The notes under the pieces were generated by a model. The model saw nothing but the letters and a program-made list of their open reading frames with translations, did no database searches and was not told the DNA's origin. A DNA stretch of 14,389 bases from Nitrosomonas sp. UBA6494. GTDB lineage: Bacteria > Pseudomonadota > Gammaproteobacteria > Burkholderiales > Nitrosomonadaceae. The translations under genes and the position numbers were made by a program. The DNA is taken from contig DJMI01000108.1 of the NCBI GenBank assembly GCA_002435335.1, forward strand, positions 1 to 14,389, in the 5' to 3' direction. This document shows, in pieces, positions 7,540-14,389 of the stretch. How positions within the stretch are numbered: the stretch's first letter is position 1; each line of letters starts with the position of its first letter.

Positions 7540-7568
7540 ATTTTACTGAATTAATATATTAATATCAA
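7540..7568 (-). promoter_or_regulatory. Sigma70 promoter of the rpsF-priB-rpsR-rplI operon
   Basis: On the minus strand, -35 TTGATA (7568-7563) and -10 TAAAAT (7545-7540) are separated by exactly 17 bases of AT-rich sequence. Each hexamer is close to consensus. Transcription should begin near 7533, giving a leader of about 60 bases that contains the candidate S6:S18 hairpin. The promoter lies in the gap between the pgi stop and rpsF. Confidence 0.8.
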
Positions 7569-7586
7569 ATATTGCCGTGAGATTCG

Positions 7587-9221
7587 CTACTGATTGTTCC
7601 TGATAAAATCAATCAAACCGCAAGTCGAAGCATCGTGAGCGCTTGTGGATGCTTTTTCTGCTAATTCGACCAGTATTTTTCCGGCCAATTGTTTGCCCAG
7701 TTCCACGCCCCATTGATCGAAAGGATTGATATTCCAGATCACGCTTTGGACGAAGACTTTATGTTCGTAAAGAGCGATCAGTGACCCCAGGGTTTGGGGA
7801 GTCAGTTTTTTAAACAGAATCGAAGTGGTAGGTCGATTGCCTGGGAATACTTTATGCAAAACCAATTGGGTTGCCACTTGTGTATCCATGCCTTGCGCTT
7901 CCAATTCGGCACGTACTTCAGTCTCGGTTTTTCCCGTCATCAGTGCTTCCGTTTGTGCGAGAAAATTGGCCAACAACATGCGATGATGATCGCCGATCAG
8001 ATAATGACTTTGGCATGGCGCCAGAAAATCGGCGGAAATGGTTTGCGTGCCTTGATGCAATAACTGAAAGAATGCATGTTGACCGTTAGTGCCGGGTTCG
8101 CCCCAAACGACGGCACCGGTTGCATAATCGACCATTTCGCCGTCGCGCGTGATACGTTTGCCGTTGCTTTCCATATCCAATTGCTGCAGATAAGCCGGGA
8201 AGCGGTGCAGGCATTGATCATACGGCAGGATTGCATGGGATGAGGAACCGAAAAAATTGATTTGCCAAATACCGATCAAACCCAGCATTACCGGCATGTT
8301 TTTTTCCAGTGGCGCGCTAGCGAAGTGCTGATCCATTTCTCTTGCGCCGGCGAGCAATGCATAAAAGTTATCCATGCCGATCGTCAACGCGATGGGTAAA
8401 CCGATTGCCGACCAAAGCGAATAACGACCGCCAACCCAATCCCAGAATACAAACATGTTTTCCGCATCGATGCCGAATTGTTCGACTGCAGGTTGGTTGG
8501 TTGAAACGGCGACAAAATGTTGCGCGATATTTTTTTCACTGCCGCCATGCGACAAAAACCATTGTCGTGCGGAATGGGCATTAGCCAACGTCTCCTGCGT
8601 GGTGAATGTCTTCGATGCGATCACGAACAACGTGGTTTCCGGATTGAGTCGCTGTAGTACTTGGGTGAGTTGTGCGCCGTCGACATTGGAAATAAAGTGC
8701 GGCGTAATACCGTTTAGCCAATACGGTTTCAATGCTTCAGTCACCATAGCCGGTCCGAGATCGGATCCGCCGATGCCGATATTGACGATATCGGTAAACA
8801 TTTTTCCACTGTAACCCCGACGAGCGCCGCTTTGGACCGCAATCGTGAAGCGTTCCATTTGTTTCAGCACTCGCTTAACTTCCGGCATAACGTCGACACC
8901 ATCGACGACAATGGGATGCTGGCCGCGCAAAGCGATATGTAATGCGGCGCGATGTTCGGTTGAATTGATTTTATCGCCCGAAAACATGCGCGCAATCCAG
9001 CCTTCAAGCTGTTGTTGTCGTGCCAGTGTTAGCAATAATTCAACAGTTTCGTCGTTGATCGGTTGTTTAGAGTAATCAATCAGCATATCGCTGAATGATA
9101 GGGAGAATTTGTTGAAGCGTTGAGGGTCGCGATTGAACAATTCGCGTAAGTGCTGTTGCGCCATGACCGTTTGATACGCTTGCAGGGCACGCCAAGCAGG
9201 AGATTGTGTCAATGCCGACAT
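7587..9221 (-). CDS. pgi: Glucose-6-phosphate isomerase
   Basis: This is a 544-residue cytosolic enzyme that interconverts glucose 6-phosphate and fructose 6-phosphate in glycolysis and gluconeogenesis. It is full length for the family. Signatures visible are NIGIGGSDLGPAMV (147-160), SKTFTTQET (phosphate-binding loop, 203-211), DWVGGRYSLWSAIG (261-274), WGEPGTNGQHAF with catalytic Glu375, predicted catalytic His406 in CQSHY, and DQWGVELGK with Lys510. ATG 9221 lacks a strong Shine-Dalgarno. The gene starts 69 bases after the lon stop. A perfect TATAAT (9279-9274 on the minus strand) sits in that gap but has no matching -35, so pgi may be read through from lon or use a weak promoter. Confidence 0.98.
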   Translation of the reverse strand: MSALTQSPAWRALQAYQTVMAQQHLRELFNRDPQRFNKFSLSFSDMLIDYSKQPINDETVELLLTLARQQQLEGWIARMFSGDKINSTEHRAALHIALRGQHPIVVDGVDVMPEVKRVLKQMERFTIAVQSGARRGYSGKMFTDIVNIGIGGSDLGPAMVTEALKPYWLNGITPHFISNVDGAQLTQVLQRLNPETTLFVIASKTFTTQETLANAHSARQWFLSHGGSEKNIAQHFVAVSTNQPAVEQFGIDAENMFVFWDWVGGRYSLWSAIGLPIALTIGMDNFYALLAGAREMDQHFASAPLEKNMPVMLGLIGIWQINFFGSSSHAILPYDQCLHRFPAYLQQLDMESNGKRITRDGEMVDYATGAVVWGEPGTNGQHAFFQLLHQGTQTISADFLAPCQSHYLIGDHHRMLLANFLAQTEALMTGKTETEVRAELEAQGMDTQVATQLVLHKVFPGNRPTTSILFKKLTPQTLGSLIALYEHKVFVQSVIWNINPFDQWGVELGKQLAGKILVELAEKASTSAHDASTCGLIDFIRNNQ

Positions 9222-9290
9222 ATCGGTATCCGGATGTAAGTGATTATTGAATCAGGTTGTAGCATGACGGCGAATTATATTTCCGTCAAA

Positions 9291-11639
9291 TCAGTTTGCT
9301 TTGGTTTGGCGTAAAGCGGCTTTAATCGCATCATCTACCGTTTCCAGCCATACAAAATGCATCGCCTCACGCGCCGAATCCGGAACATCGCGCAAATCCT
9401 TTTGATTGCGGGCGGGTAATAACACTGTTTTCAAACCCGCGCGCTGCGCTGCCAATATTTTTTCCTTGATACCGCCAACCGGCAATACCAATCCACGCAA
9501 ACTGATTTCACCAGTCATCGCCACATCATGGCATACCGGCTGATTGGTAAATAGCGAGGCCAGTGCGATGAACATGGCAACGCCTGCACTTGGGCCGTCT
9601 TTGGGGATGGCGCCGGCGGGCACATGCAAATGCACGTCAATACCGTCGAAAGATGTCAATGGGATGCCGAGTTCGTTGGCATGTGCTTTTAGCAACGTCA
9701 ATGCCGCTTGTGCGCTTTCTTTCATCACATCACCGAGTTGGCCGGTCAAAATCAATCGTCCGCTACCGTTTATCCGGGTGGCTTCGATAAACAAAATATC
9801 GCCGCCAACCGGTGTCCAGGCCAATCCAGTGGCGACACCCGGCAAATCGGTATGCAATGCCAGTTCGTGCTCAAATTTTTTCGCACCCAGTATGGCATCT
9901 AAATCGCCTGTATCGATACGTATTTGCTGTTGCTTGCCTTCGGCGATGCGCAAAGCGGCGTGCCGCATGACGCGACCGATTTCACGTTCGAATTGACGCA
10001 CTCCGGCCTCGCGTGTGTAGTCGGCAATAATGCTGGTTAGTGCTGCGGGTGTCAGCGTACACTGTTCGGCCTGCAAGCCGTTCGTTTCACTTTGCCGCTG
10101 TACCAGATAGCGCAGTGCGATTTGCAGTTTTTCTTCTTGCGTATAGCCGGGCAAATCAATAATTTCCATGCGGTCGCGAACCGGTGGTGGAACATTGTCG
10201 ATGACATTGGCGGTTGCGATGAAGATGATTCGACTGAGATCGAACGGTACCCCCAGATAATTGTCGCGAAACGTCGAATTTTGTTCCGGGTCGAGAATCT
10301 CCAGTAACGCAGCCGAAGGGTCACCATGTGTGCTGGCGGTCATTTTATCGATTTCGTCGAGCATCATGACACAATTGCGTGCTCCCGCTTTGCGCACGCT
10401 TTGGATGATATTGCCCGGCATCGCACCAACGTAAGTGCGGCGATGGCCGCGCATTTCAGCTTCATCATGCACGCCGCCTAGCGATACGCGGACGAACGGC
10501 CGTTGCAGGGCACGTGCAATGCTTTGTCCCAGCGAAGTTTTGCCGACACCGGGTGGTCCGACAAAGCATAAAATCGGTGCACGTCCTTGCGGTTTCAGTT
10601 TCTGTACGGCTAAAAACTCGACGATACGTTGCTTGATGCGTTCCAAGCCAAAATGATCCGCTGCCAATATTTGCCGTGCATCGTCCAGGTCAATCGGTTT
10701 TTCTTCCGGGAGTTGCCACGGTAATTCGGTCATCCATTCCAGATAAGTAAGCAGCATCGAATATTCGCTCGATGCAGCGGGCATGCGTTGTAAGCGTTGC
10801 AATTCTTTGCGCGTTTGCACTTCAATGTCGTTTGGCATGCCGGCTTTGGTGATGGCTTCGTCCAGTTGCGCGATTTCCTGTTCGTTTTCTCCTTCTTCAC
10901 CCAATTCTTTTTGAATGGCTTTGAGCTGTTCACGCAATAAAAACTTGCGTTCGCGGTCCTTCATTTGCTCTTTGGTGCGTTTGCCGATTTCCTGTGATAA
11001 TCGCAGCACTTCGATGCGGTGCGTCAGTATTTTCAGCACATGTTGAATGCGTGCTTCAATGTCGAATGTTTCGAGCAGTTTTTGCTTTTCGCTGACTTCG
11101 GAATCGAGCAGACTGGCGGTTATATCCGCCAGATCGGAAGGAGCGTGGGTTGCTTGCAAAGCATGTGCCAATTCAGCCGGAGCACCGGGCAGCAAGGACA
11201 GAATTTCAATCGCGCGCTCGCGCAATTGCAGTGCCAGCGCTTCCGTTTGCGTGGTGATATGCGTTGTTTCTTGAATTCGTTGCACCCGTGCGGCAATAAA
11301 CGGATAGCCTTCAACGATGGCATCGATACGGAAACGTTCGATACCTTGGCATATGACATGGTGCGTGCCGTCTTCCTCTGTGGCATGGCGAACGATATTG
11401 GCCACCGTGCCGACGCCACACAGCGTTTCCAACCCCGGTTCGTCAATGGTTGCATCTTTTTGCAATACGATACCGATGGGCAGCTTGGACTCCAAAGCGA
11501 ACTCGATGGCAGCAATCGAGCGAGTACGGCCGACGGTGATCGGCATAAATACATGCGGAAATAATACAACATTGCGCATCGGCACCAATGCGATGATATC
11601 GGATGGCAATACGATTGGGGGTGTAGCAGATTGTTCCAT
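9291..11639 (-). CDS. lon: ATP-dependent protease Lon (LonA, endopeptidase La)
   Basis: This 782-residue Lon has all the classical parts. The N-terminal substrate-binding domain spans about residues 15-205 and contains PMRNVVLFPHVFMPITVGR. A helical linker precedes Walker A GPPGVGKT (361-368) and Walker B VMMLDE (424-429). The C-terminal Ser-Lys protease domain has PKDGPSAG with Ser684 and GGIKEK with Lys727. It degrades misfolded and regulatory proteins in the cytosol. Length nearly equals E. coli Lon (784), but the sequence is clearly divergent. Its neighbours (CBS and BCAM0308 genes rather than clpX) suggest it may be a second, accessory lon; this is inference. ATG 11639 follows AAGGA at about 9 bases. 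A sigma32-like promoter lies upstream. Confidence 0.97.
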   Translation of the reverse strand: MEQSATPPIVLPSDIIALVPMRNVVLFPHVFMPITVGRTRSIAAIEFALESKLPIGIVLQKDATIDEPGLETLCGVGTVANIVRHATEEDGTHHVICQGIERFRIDAIVEGYPFIAARVQRIQETTHITTQTEALALQLRERAIEILSLLPGAPAELAHALQATHAPSDLADITASLLDSEVSEKQKLLETFDIEARIQHVLKILTHRIEVLRLSQEIGKRTKEQMKDRERKFLLREQLKAIQKELGEEGENEQEIAQLDEAITKAGMPNDIEVQTRKELQRLQRMPAASSEYSMLLTYLEWMTELPWQLPEEKPIDLDDARQILAADHFGLERIKQRIVEFLAVQKLKPQGRAPILCFVGPPGVGKTSLGQSIARALQRPFVRVSLGGVHDEAEMRGHRRTYVGAMPGNIIQSVRKAGARNCVMMLDEIDKMTASTHGDPSAALLEILDPEQNSTFRDNYLGVPFDLSRIIFIATANVIDNVPPPVRDRMEIIDLPGYTQEEKLQIALRYLVQRQSETNGLQAEQCTLTPAALTSIIADYTREAGVRQFEREIGRVMRHAALRIAEGKQQQIRIDTGDLDAILGAKKFEHELALHTDLPGVATGLAWTPVGGDILFIEATRINGSGRLILTGQLGDVMKESAQAALTLLKAHANELGIPLTSFDGIDVHLHVPAGAIPKDGPSAGVAMFIALASLFTNQPVCHDVAMTGEISLRGLVLPVGGIKEKILAAQRAGLKTVLLPARNQKDLRDVPDSAREAMHFVWLETVDDAIKAALRQTKAN

Positions 11640-11685
11640 GGCGATTCTTCCTTCACAAGCTGTGATGACTTCAATATATCGATCA

Positions 11686-11713
11686 ATATTGAGTGCATCG
11701 TTGGGAATTCAAG
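11686..11713 (-). promoter_or_regulatory. Candidate heat-shock (sigma32) promoter of lon
   Basis: On the minus strand CTTGAA (11713-11708), identical to the core of the sigma32 -35 element, is followed after 14 bases by CTCAATAT (11693-11686). That octamer matches CCCCATnT at five of its seven fixed positions. The predicted leader before lon is about 40 bases. Lon is a known sigma32 target in E. coli. A palindrome (11716-11733) lies directly upstream and could be an operator. Confidence 0.45.
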
Positions 11714-11745
11714 TGCTCAGGGAATTTTCTGAGTTTCCAAAACGA

Positions 11746-11831
11746 TTAACAGGCCATTGAAAAACGTCTTTGAGACAGCCGATGCACGACGCCGCAACAT
11801 CAACGCAGATAGTTTCTCAACGGCCTGTTAA
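11746..11831. repeat. MITE-like inverted-repeat element, copy A (86 bp, short form)
   Basis: The element begins TTAACAGGCCATTGAAAAAC and ends with the near-perfect inverse, AGTTTCTCAACGGCCTGTTAA. Its reverse complement matches both arms of copy C, including the subterminal blocks TATCTGCGTTG and TGCATCGGCTG, but has 2 bases where copy C has 63. A TA dinucleotide flanks each end of the ACAGGCC...GGCCTGT core. That would fit the TA duplication of IS630/Tc1-type elements; this is inferred. It lies between the 3' end of the CBS gene and the lon promoter. Confidence 0.85.
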
Positions 11832-11852
11832 ACACGGCAAACATCTATCACA

Positions 11853-12302
11853 TCAAGGACGATGCCGCTGTTCCTTCTTCTGCTCGTATCGCACCAATTT
11901 AGCAACATCCAGTATTTGCTCGGATAATATCTGCAATGCATCGTCAAGCGTCAGTATGCCGACCAATTCACCGGATTCGTCTACGACAGGCAGGCGCCGT
12001 ACGGTTTTACGGCGCATCAATTCGATCGCTTCGTAGGTGGCGGTATTTTCTTTCACTGTGAATATATCCGGTGCCATGATATCCCCGACCGTGATGACGG
12101 TTTCGTCCAATTCCGTGGCCATGACCTCGACCACCAAATCACGATCCGTGACGATACCTACCGGTATGGTGCAGCCATTCGGTTTGTCGATGACAATGAC
12201 GGCACCGATATGAAATTGCCGCATCAACTTGGCGGCTTCTTGAACGCTTTCATCGCGCTGAATGACAATTACTTCACGATTGCAAATTTCACCCACAGTC
12301 AT
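11853..12302 (-). CDS. Tandem CBS-domain protein
   Basis: This is a 149-residue cytoplasmic protein made of two CBS domains (about residues 1-60 and 70-130). Each has the usual terminal motif: PVGIVTDRDL (48-56) and LVGILTLDDAL (113-123). The pair should fold into one Bateman module, which usually binds adenine nucleotides (AMP, ATP) or S-adenosylmethionine and senses energy state. No attached enzyme or transporter domain is present, so the partner is unknown. The C-terminus is a short basic tail (EQKKEQRHRP). ATG 12302 has a strong AAGGAG about 6 bases upstream. The in-frame TTG at 12320 lies before that ribosome binding site and is rejected. The BCAM0308-type gene lies 66 bases upstream on the same strand. 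Confidence 0.93.
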   Translation of the reverse strand: MTVGEICNREVIVIQRDESVQEAAKLMRQFHIGAVIVIDKPNGCTIPVGIVTDRDLVVEVMATELDETVITVGDIMAPDIFTVKENTATYEAIELMRRKTVRRLPVVDESGELVGILTLDDALQILSEQILDVAKLVRYEQKKEQRHRP

Positions 12303-12348
12303 TTTTTTCTCCTTGTTCAATCGAAAAATTCGGTTGGTTTTTTCTTTT

Positions 12349-12372
12349 AAACGTTTTTCAACGGCCTGTTAA
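12349..12372. repeat. Solo end of the MITE-like element, copy B
   Basis: Twenty-four bases reading AAACG, TTTTTCAACGGCCTGTTAA match the right end of copy C (one difference, T for C, in the outer TTAA). Inward of this the match stops, and no left end is present nearby. The outer TTA, read on the minus strand, supplies the stop codon of the BCAM0308-type gene. Confidence 0.8.
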
Positions 12373-12872
12373 TGCGACCAATGTGCGCGCAGCAGGTTCT
12401 CTTCCGGATTGTAATGAAACTCCAAATGACCCTGATAAGCGTGATGGATCGCATCCGCGATACCGCGCGTCAAATGAATGTCGGTTGTTGTTATCAGCGT
12501 GGTGTTACCTTGCTCTTCGACTGCCATGATGCGTTGTAACGGGTGTTCGTTTTTTTCTTTTTCCTCAACGTGACGCGCCAAGCGGATGATTTCTTCGCGG
12601 TGAGACGAGAAGAAATCACCTTCTAAGGTAAGAAAACCGGCTGGATAATGATCATGAATGCGCTGGCACGCCGGGCAACTATGTTGATGTGCATCGGCGG
12701 GGACGCTGATCCATTGCCAACGTCCATTGTGGAATACTGCGTTACAAGTTGGGCACGCGGTGGGCTCGGGCAGCTTTCCCTTGATTGTATAGGCATCGTG
12801 AACTTTTTCTTTAAAAACAGCATCATGGTGCTTGATTACATGAAAACCGGGGTATGTCATTTTTGTTCCCAT
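12369..12872 (-). CDS. BCAM0308-type zinc-ribbon protein
   Basis: This is a 167-residue protein with two CxxC pairs (Cys40/Cys43 in CPTC and Cys66/Cys69 in CPAC) that should form one zinc ribbon. After a charged linker comes an alpha/beta part ending LTRGIADAIHHAYQGHLEFHYNPEE. This layout resembles the group named after Burkholderia BCAM0308, recognised from memory. BCAM0308 lies in the low-oxygen-activated locus of B. cenocepacia, so a role in stress or low-oxygen survival is possible, but no biochemical activity is established. ATG 12872 has GAGGAG 7 bases upstream, so the start is firm. The stop codon TAA comes from the end of repeat copy B. The CBS gene follows after 66 bases and may be co-transcribed. 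Confidence 0.85.
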   Translation of the reverse strand: MGTKMTYPGFHVIKHHDAVFKEKVHDAYTIKGKLPEPTACPTCNAVFHNGRWQWISVPADAHQHSCPACQRIHDHYPAGFLTLEGDFFSSHREEIIRLARHVEEKEKNEHPLQRIMAVEEQGNTTLITTTDIHLTRGIADAIHHAYQGHLEFHYNPEENLLRAHWSH

Positions 12873-12933
12873 AATGAATCTCCTCTTCTCTAATCGATTA
12901 TTGAGACATGACGATTAAACATCATACGCTCAT

Positions 12934-13080
12934 TTAACAGGCCGTTGAAAAACTATCTGCGTTGCCGCTGCGGCGTTAAAAACAGGCTCAAAATGCTCAT
13001 TTATTAGGCATAAACTGCGCTTTTCGCCTGTTTTTGCCTTGCATCGGCTGCCTCGAAAACGTTTTTCAACGGCCTGTCAA
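12934..13080. repeat. MITE-like inverted-repeat element, copy C (147 bp, long form)
   Basis: Terminal inverted repeats are TTAACAGGCCGTTGAAAAAC on the left and GTTTTTCAACGGCCTGTCAA on the right, with a single mismatch near the outer edge. A second, nested inverted repeat (AAAAACAGGC at 12978-12987 and GCCTGTTTTT at 13026-13035) lies inside and is absent from copy A. The element has no coding capacity. Together with short flanks it accounts for most of the gene-free stretch 12873-13207. The remaining part, 13081-13207, holds the acs leader. Confidence 0.88.
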
Positions 13081-13156
13081 AATTCCATCATATCCGTCAA
13101 AAAAAACCGCCGTATTGATTAAACTCAAGATTTGAAAGCGCATCGATACGAGCCGG

Positions 13157-13165
13157 TGATACAAT
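13157..13165 (+). promoter_or_regulatory. Candidate extended -10 promoter of acs
   Basis: The sequence TGATACAAT is a TGn extension followed by TACAAT (five of six to TATAAT). It lies 42 bases before the acs start, giving a leader of about 36 bases. The nearest -35-like hexamer (TTGAAA, 13132-13137) is 22 bases away, too far for a standard promoter, so an activator may be needed. A small palindrome TCAAGATTTGA sits around 13125-13135. Confidence 0.35.
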
Positions 13166-13207
13166 CTTGCTCATTATCATGGATCAATGAAACACTGGAG
13201 AAATTGC

Positions 13208-14389
13208 ATGTCGACCATCGAATCCGTTTTGCACGAAACACGTGTTTTCCCTCCTTCCACCGCATTCGCAAGTAAGGCGAATATATCCGGCATGCAGGCT
13301 TATCTGGCTTTATGCACACAAGCGGAACAGGATTTCCAAAATTTCTGGGCTGAGTTGGCGCGAGCTTACATTGAGTGGCACCAGCCTTTCACGCAAATCC
13401 TCAATGAACAGTCAGCACCGTTTTATCAATGGTTTGCCGATGGCACGCTGAATGTTTCATATAATTGCTTGGATCGTCATCTCGTTATGCAGCCGGATAA
13501 AACGGCGATCATTTTTGAATCCGATGACGGGCAGGTTGTTCAAGCGACTTATCGCGATTTGCATCAGCGCGTGTGCCAATTTGCCAATGCGCTGAAAGCG
13601 TTGAATGTCCGTAAAGGCGATCGTGTGGTGATTTATATGCCGATGCGCATCGAAGCGGTGGTTGCGATGCAAGCTTGCGCACGCTTAGGCGTCATTCATT
13701 CGGTGGTGTTCGGCGGTTTTTCAGCTAAAAGCTTGCATGAACGCATCGTCGATGCCGGTGCGGTTGCCGTCATCACTGCTGATGAACAAGTGCGTGGTGG
13801 CAAGCATAATCCGCTCAAGGCGATTGTTGATGAAGCGATGCGCATGTCGGATAGTACGACGGTGCAGCGAGTCGTGGTGTATCAGCGCACCGGGGCAGCC
13901 GTTCCGTTTGATCCTGATCGCGATGTATGGTGGCACGACATTACGCAAGGCGTTGCAACCGATTGTGAGCCAGAATGGGTTGGCGCGGAACATCCATTAT
14001 TTACGTTATATACCTCCGGGTCGACCGGAAAACCCAAAGGGGTGCAGCATTCCAGTGCGGGGTATTTGCTAGGGACCATCGTTAGCATGCAGTGGATTTT
14101 TGACTATCACACGACGGACATTTTCTGGTGTACCGCCGATGTCGGTTGGATTACCGGTCATAGTTATGTCGCCTACGGGCCATTGGCGATGGGGGCGACT
14201 CAAGTCATTTTCGAGGGAATTCCGACCTATCCGAACGCCGGACGTTTCTGGGATATTATCCAAAAGCATCGTGTAACGACGTTTTATACCGCGCCGACGG
14301 CGATACGTTCGCTGATCAAGCTGGGCGCGGATTTGCCCGGACAGTACGATCTGTCGTCATTGCGCTTGCTGGGCTCGGTCGGCGAGCCG
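13208..14389 (+). CDS. acs: Acetyl-CoA synthetase (AMP-forming), 5' part; continues beyond the window
   Basis: This is the first 394 codons of an enzyme that activates acetate with ATP and CoA via acetyl-AMP; the usual full length is about 650 residues. It is cut by the right edge, still in frame. The N-terminal acs region (YIEWHQPFTQIL...FYQWFADGTLNVSYNCLDRH) precedes the adenylate-forming domain. The phosphate-binding P-loop YTSGSTGKPKGV is at residues 268-279. It is followed by TADVGWITGHSYVAYGPL and FYTAPTAIRSLIKLG, then GSVGEP at the window end, all characteristic of Acs. ATG 13208 is preceded by TGGAG at about 7 bases. It is the only plus-strand gene and is divergent from the BCAM0308-type gene, with repeat copy C between them. 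The C-terminal catalytic Lys is outside the window. Confidence 0.96.
   Translation, partial: MSTIESVLHETRVFPPSTAFASKANISGMQAYLALCTQAEQDFQNFWAELARAYIEWHQPFTQILNEQSAPFYQWFADGTLNVSYNCLDRHLVMQPDKTAIIFESDDGQVVQATYRDLHQRVCQFANALKALNVRKGDRVVIYMPMRIEAVVAMQACARLGVIHSVVFGGFSAKSLHERIVDAGAVAVITADEQVRGGKHNPLKAIVDEAMRMSDSTTVQRVVVYQRTGAAVPFDPDRDVWWHDITQGVATDCEPEWVGAEHPLFTLYTSGSTGKPKGVQHSSAGYLLGTIVSMQWIFDYHTTDIFWCTADVGWITGHSYVAYGPLAMGATQVIFEGIPTYPNAGRFWDIIQKHRVTTFYTAPTAIRSLIKLGADLPGQYDLSSLRLLGSVGEP

Noticed and set aside
9250..9290. Hairpin GACGG/CCGTC between lon and pgi as a terminator of lon
   Set aside because: The stem is only five pairs with a 12-base AT-rich loop and no T-run follows, so it does not meet the form of an intrinsic terminator.
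11019..11564. A 181-codon plus-strand frame
   Set aside because: It is entirely antisense to lon, within the conserved N-terminal domain and linker; it is a shadow of the lon coding frame.
12303..12320. TTG start at 12320 for the CBS protein
   Set aside because: It lies upstream of the strong AAGGAG ribosome binding site, which is well placed for the ATG at 12302.
12934..13080. Copy C as a CRISPR remnant or an intrinsic terminator
   Set aside because: There is no direct-repeat/spacer periodicity. The stems are terminal inverted repeats shared with copies A and B, and no U-run follows a compact stem in the right place.

Overview
The window looks like the chromosome of a betaproteobacterium, plausibly a Nitrosomonadaceae-type ammonia oxidiser. 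This is inferred from gene order and protein style, not from a search. The main clue is the rpsF-priB-rpsR-rplI block followed by dnaB, an arrangement typical of Beta- and Gammaproteobacteria. Every gene except the last lies on the minus strand, so transcription runs from high to low coordinates.

Reading along the minus strand from the right: a zinc-ribbon protein of the BCAM0308 type (12369-12872) and a tandem CBS-domain protein (11853-12302) form a small two-gene unit. Three copies or partial copies of one inverted-repeat element (A 11746-11831, B 12349-12372, C 12934-13080) sit at its two ends and in its middle. Next come a LonA protease (lon, 9291-11639) with a heat-shock-like promoter, and glucose-6-phosphate isomerase (pgi, 7587-9221). 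The ribosomal protein operon rpsF-priB-rpsR-rplI (5986-7473) follows, with a good sigma70 promoter and a candidate S6:S18 autoregulatory leader hairpin. It ends at a hairpin terminator with a UUCG loop. Downstream are dnaB (4491-5879), a lipoprotein of unknown function (3195-4412) and a LonB-type protease (735-3185) that starts 9 bases after the lipoprotein stop. At the left edge is a 170-residue protein resembling the sensor half of a LuxR-type regulator without its DNA-binding domain. The only plus-strand gene is acs (acetyl-CoA synthetase), which begins at 13208 and runs off the right edge.

Functionally the window joins core replication and translation (DnaB, PriB, S6, S18, L9), central carbon enzymes (Pgi, Acs) and protein quality control (two different Lon families). 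The lon, CBS and BCAM0308 genes may form a stress module. The least explained parts are the repeat-bracketed CBS/BCAM0308 cassette, an 11-G tract between dnaB and the lipoprotein gene, and the lipoprotein/LonB pair. No RNA genes, CRISPR arrays or intact insertion sequences were seen. The only gene-free stretch over 300 bases, 12873-13207, holds repeat copy C and the acs leader.
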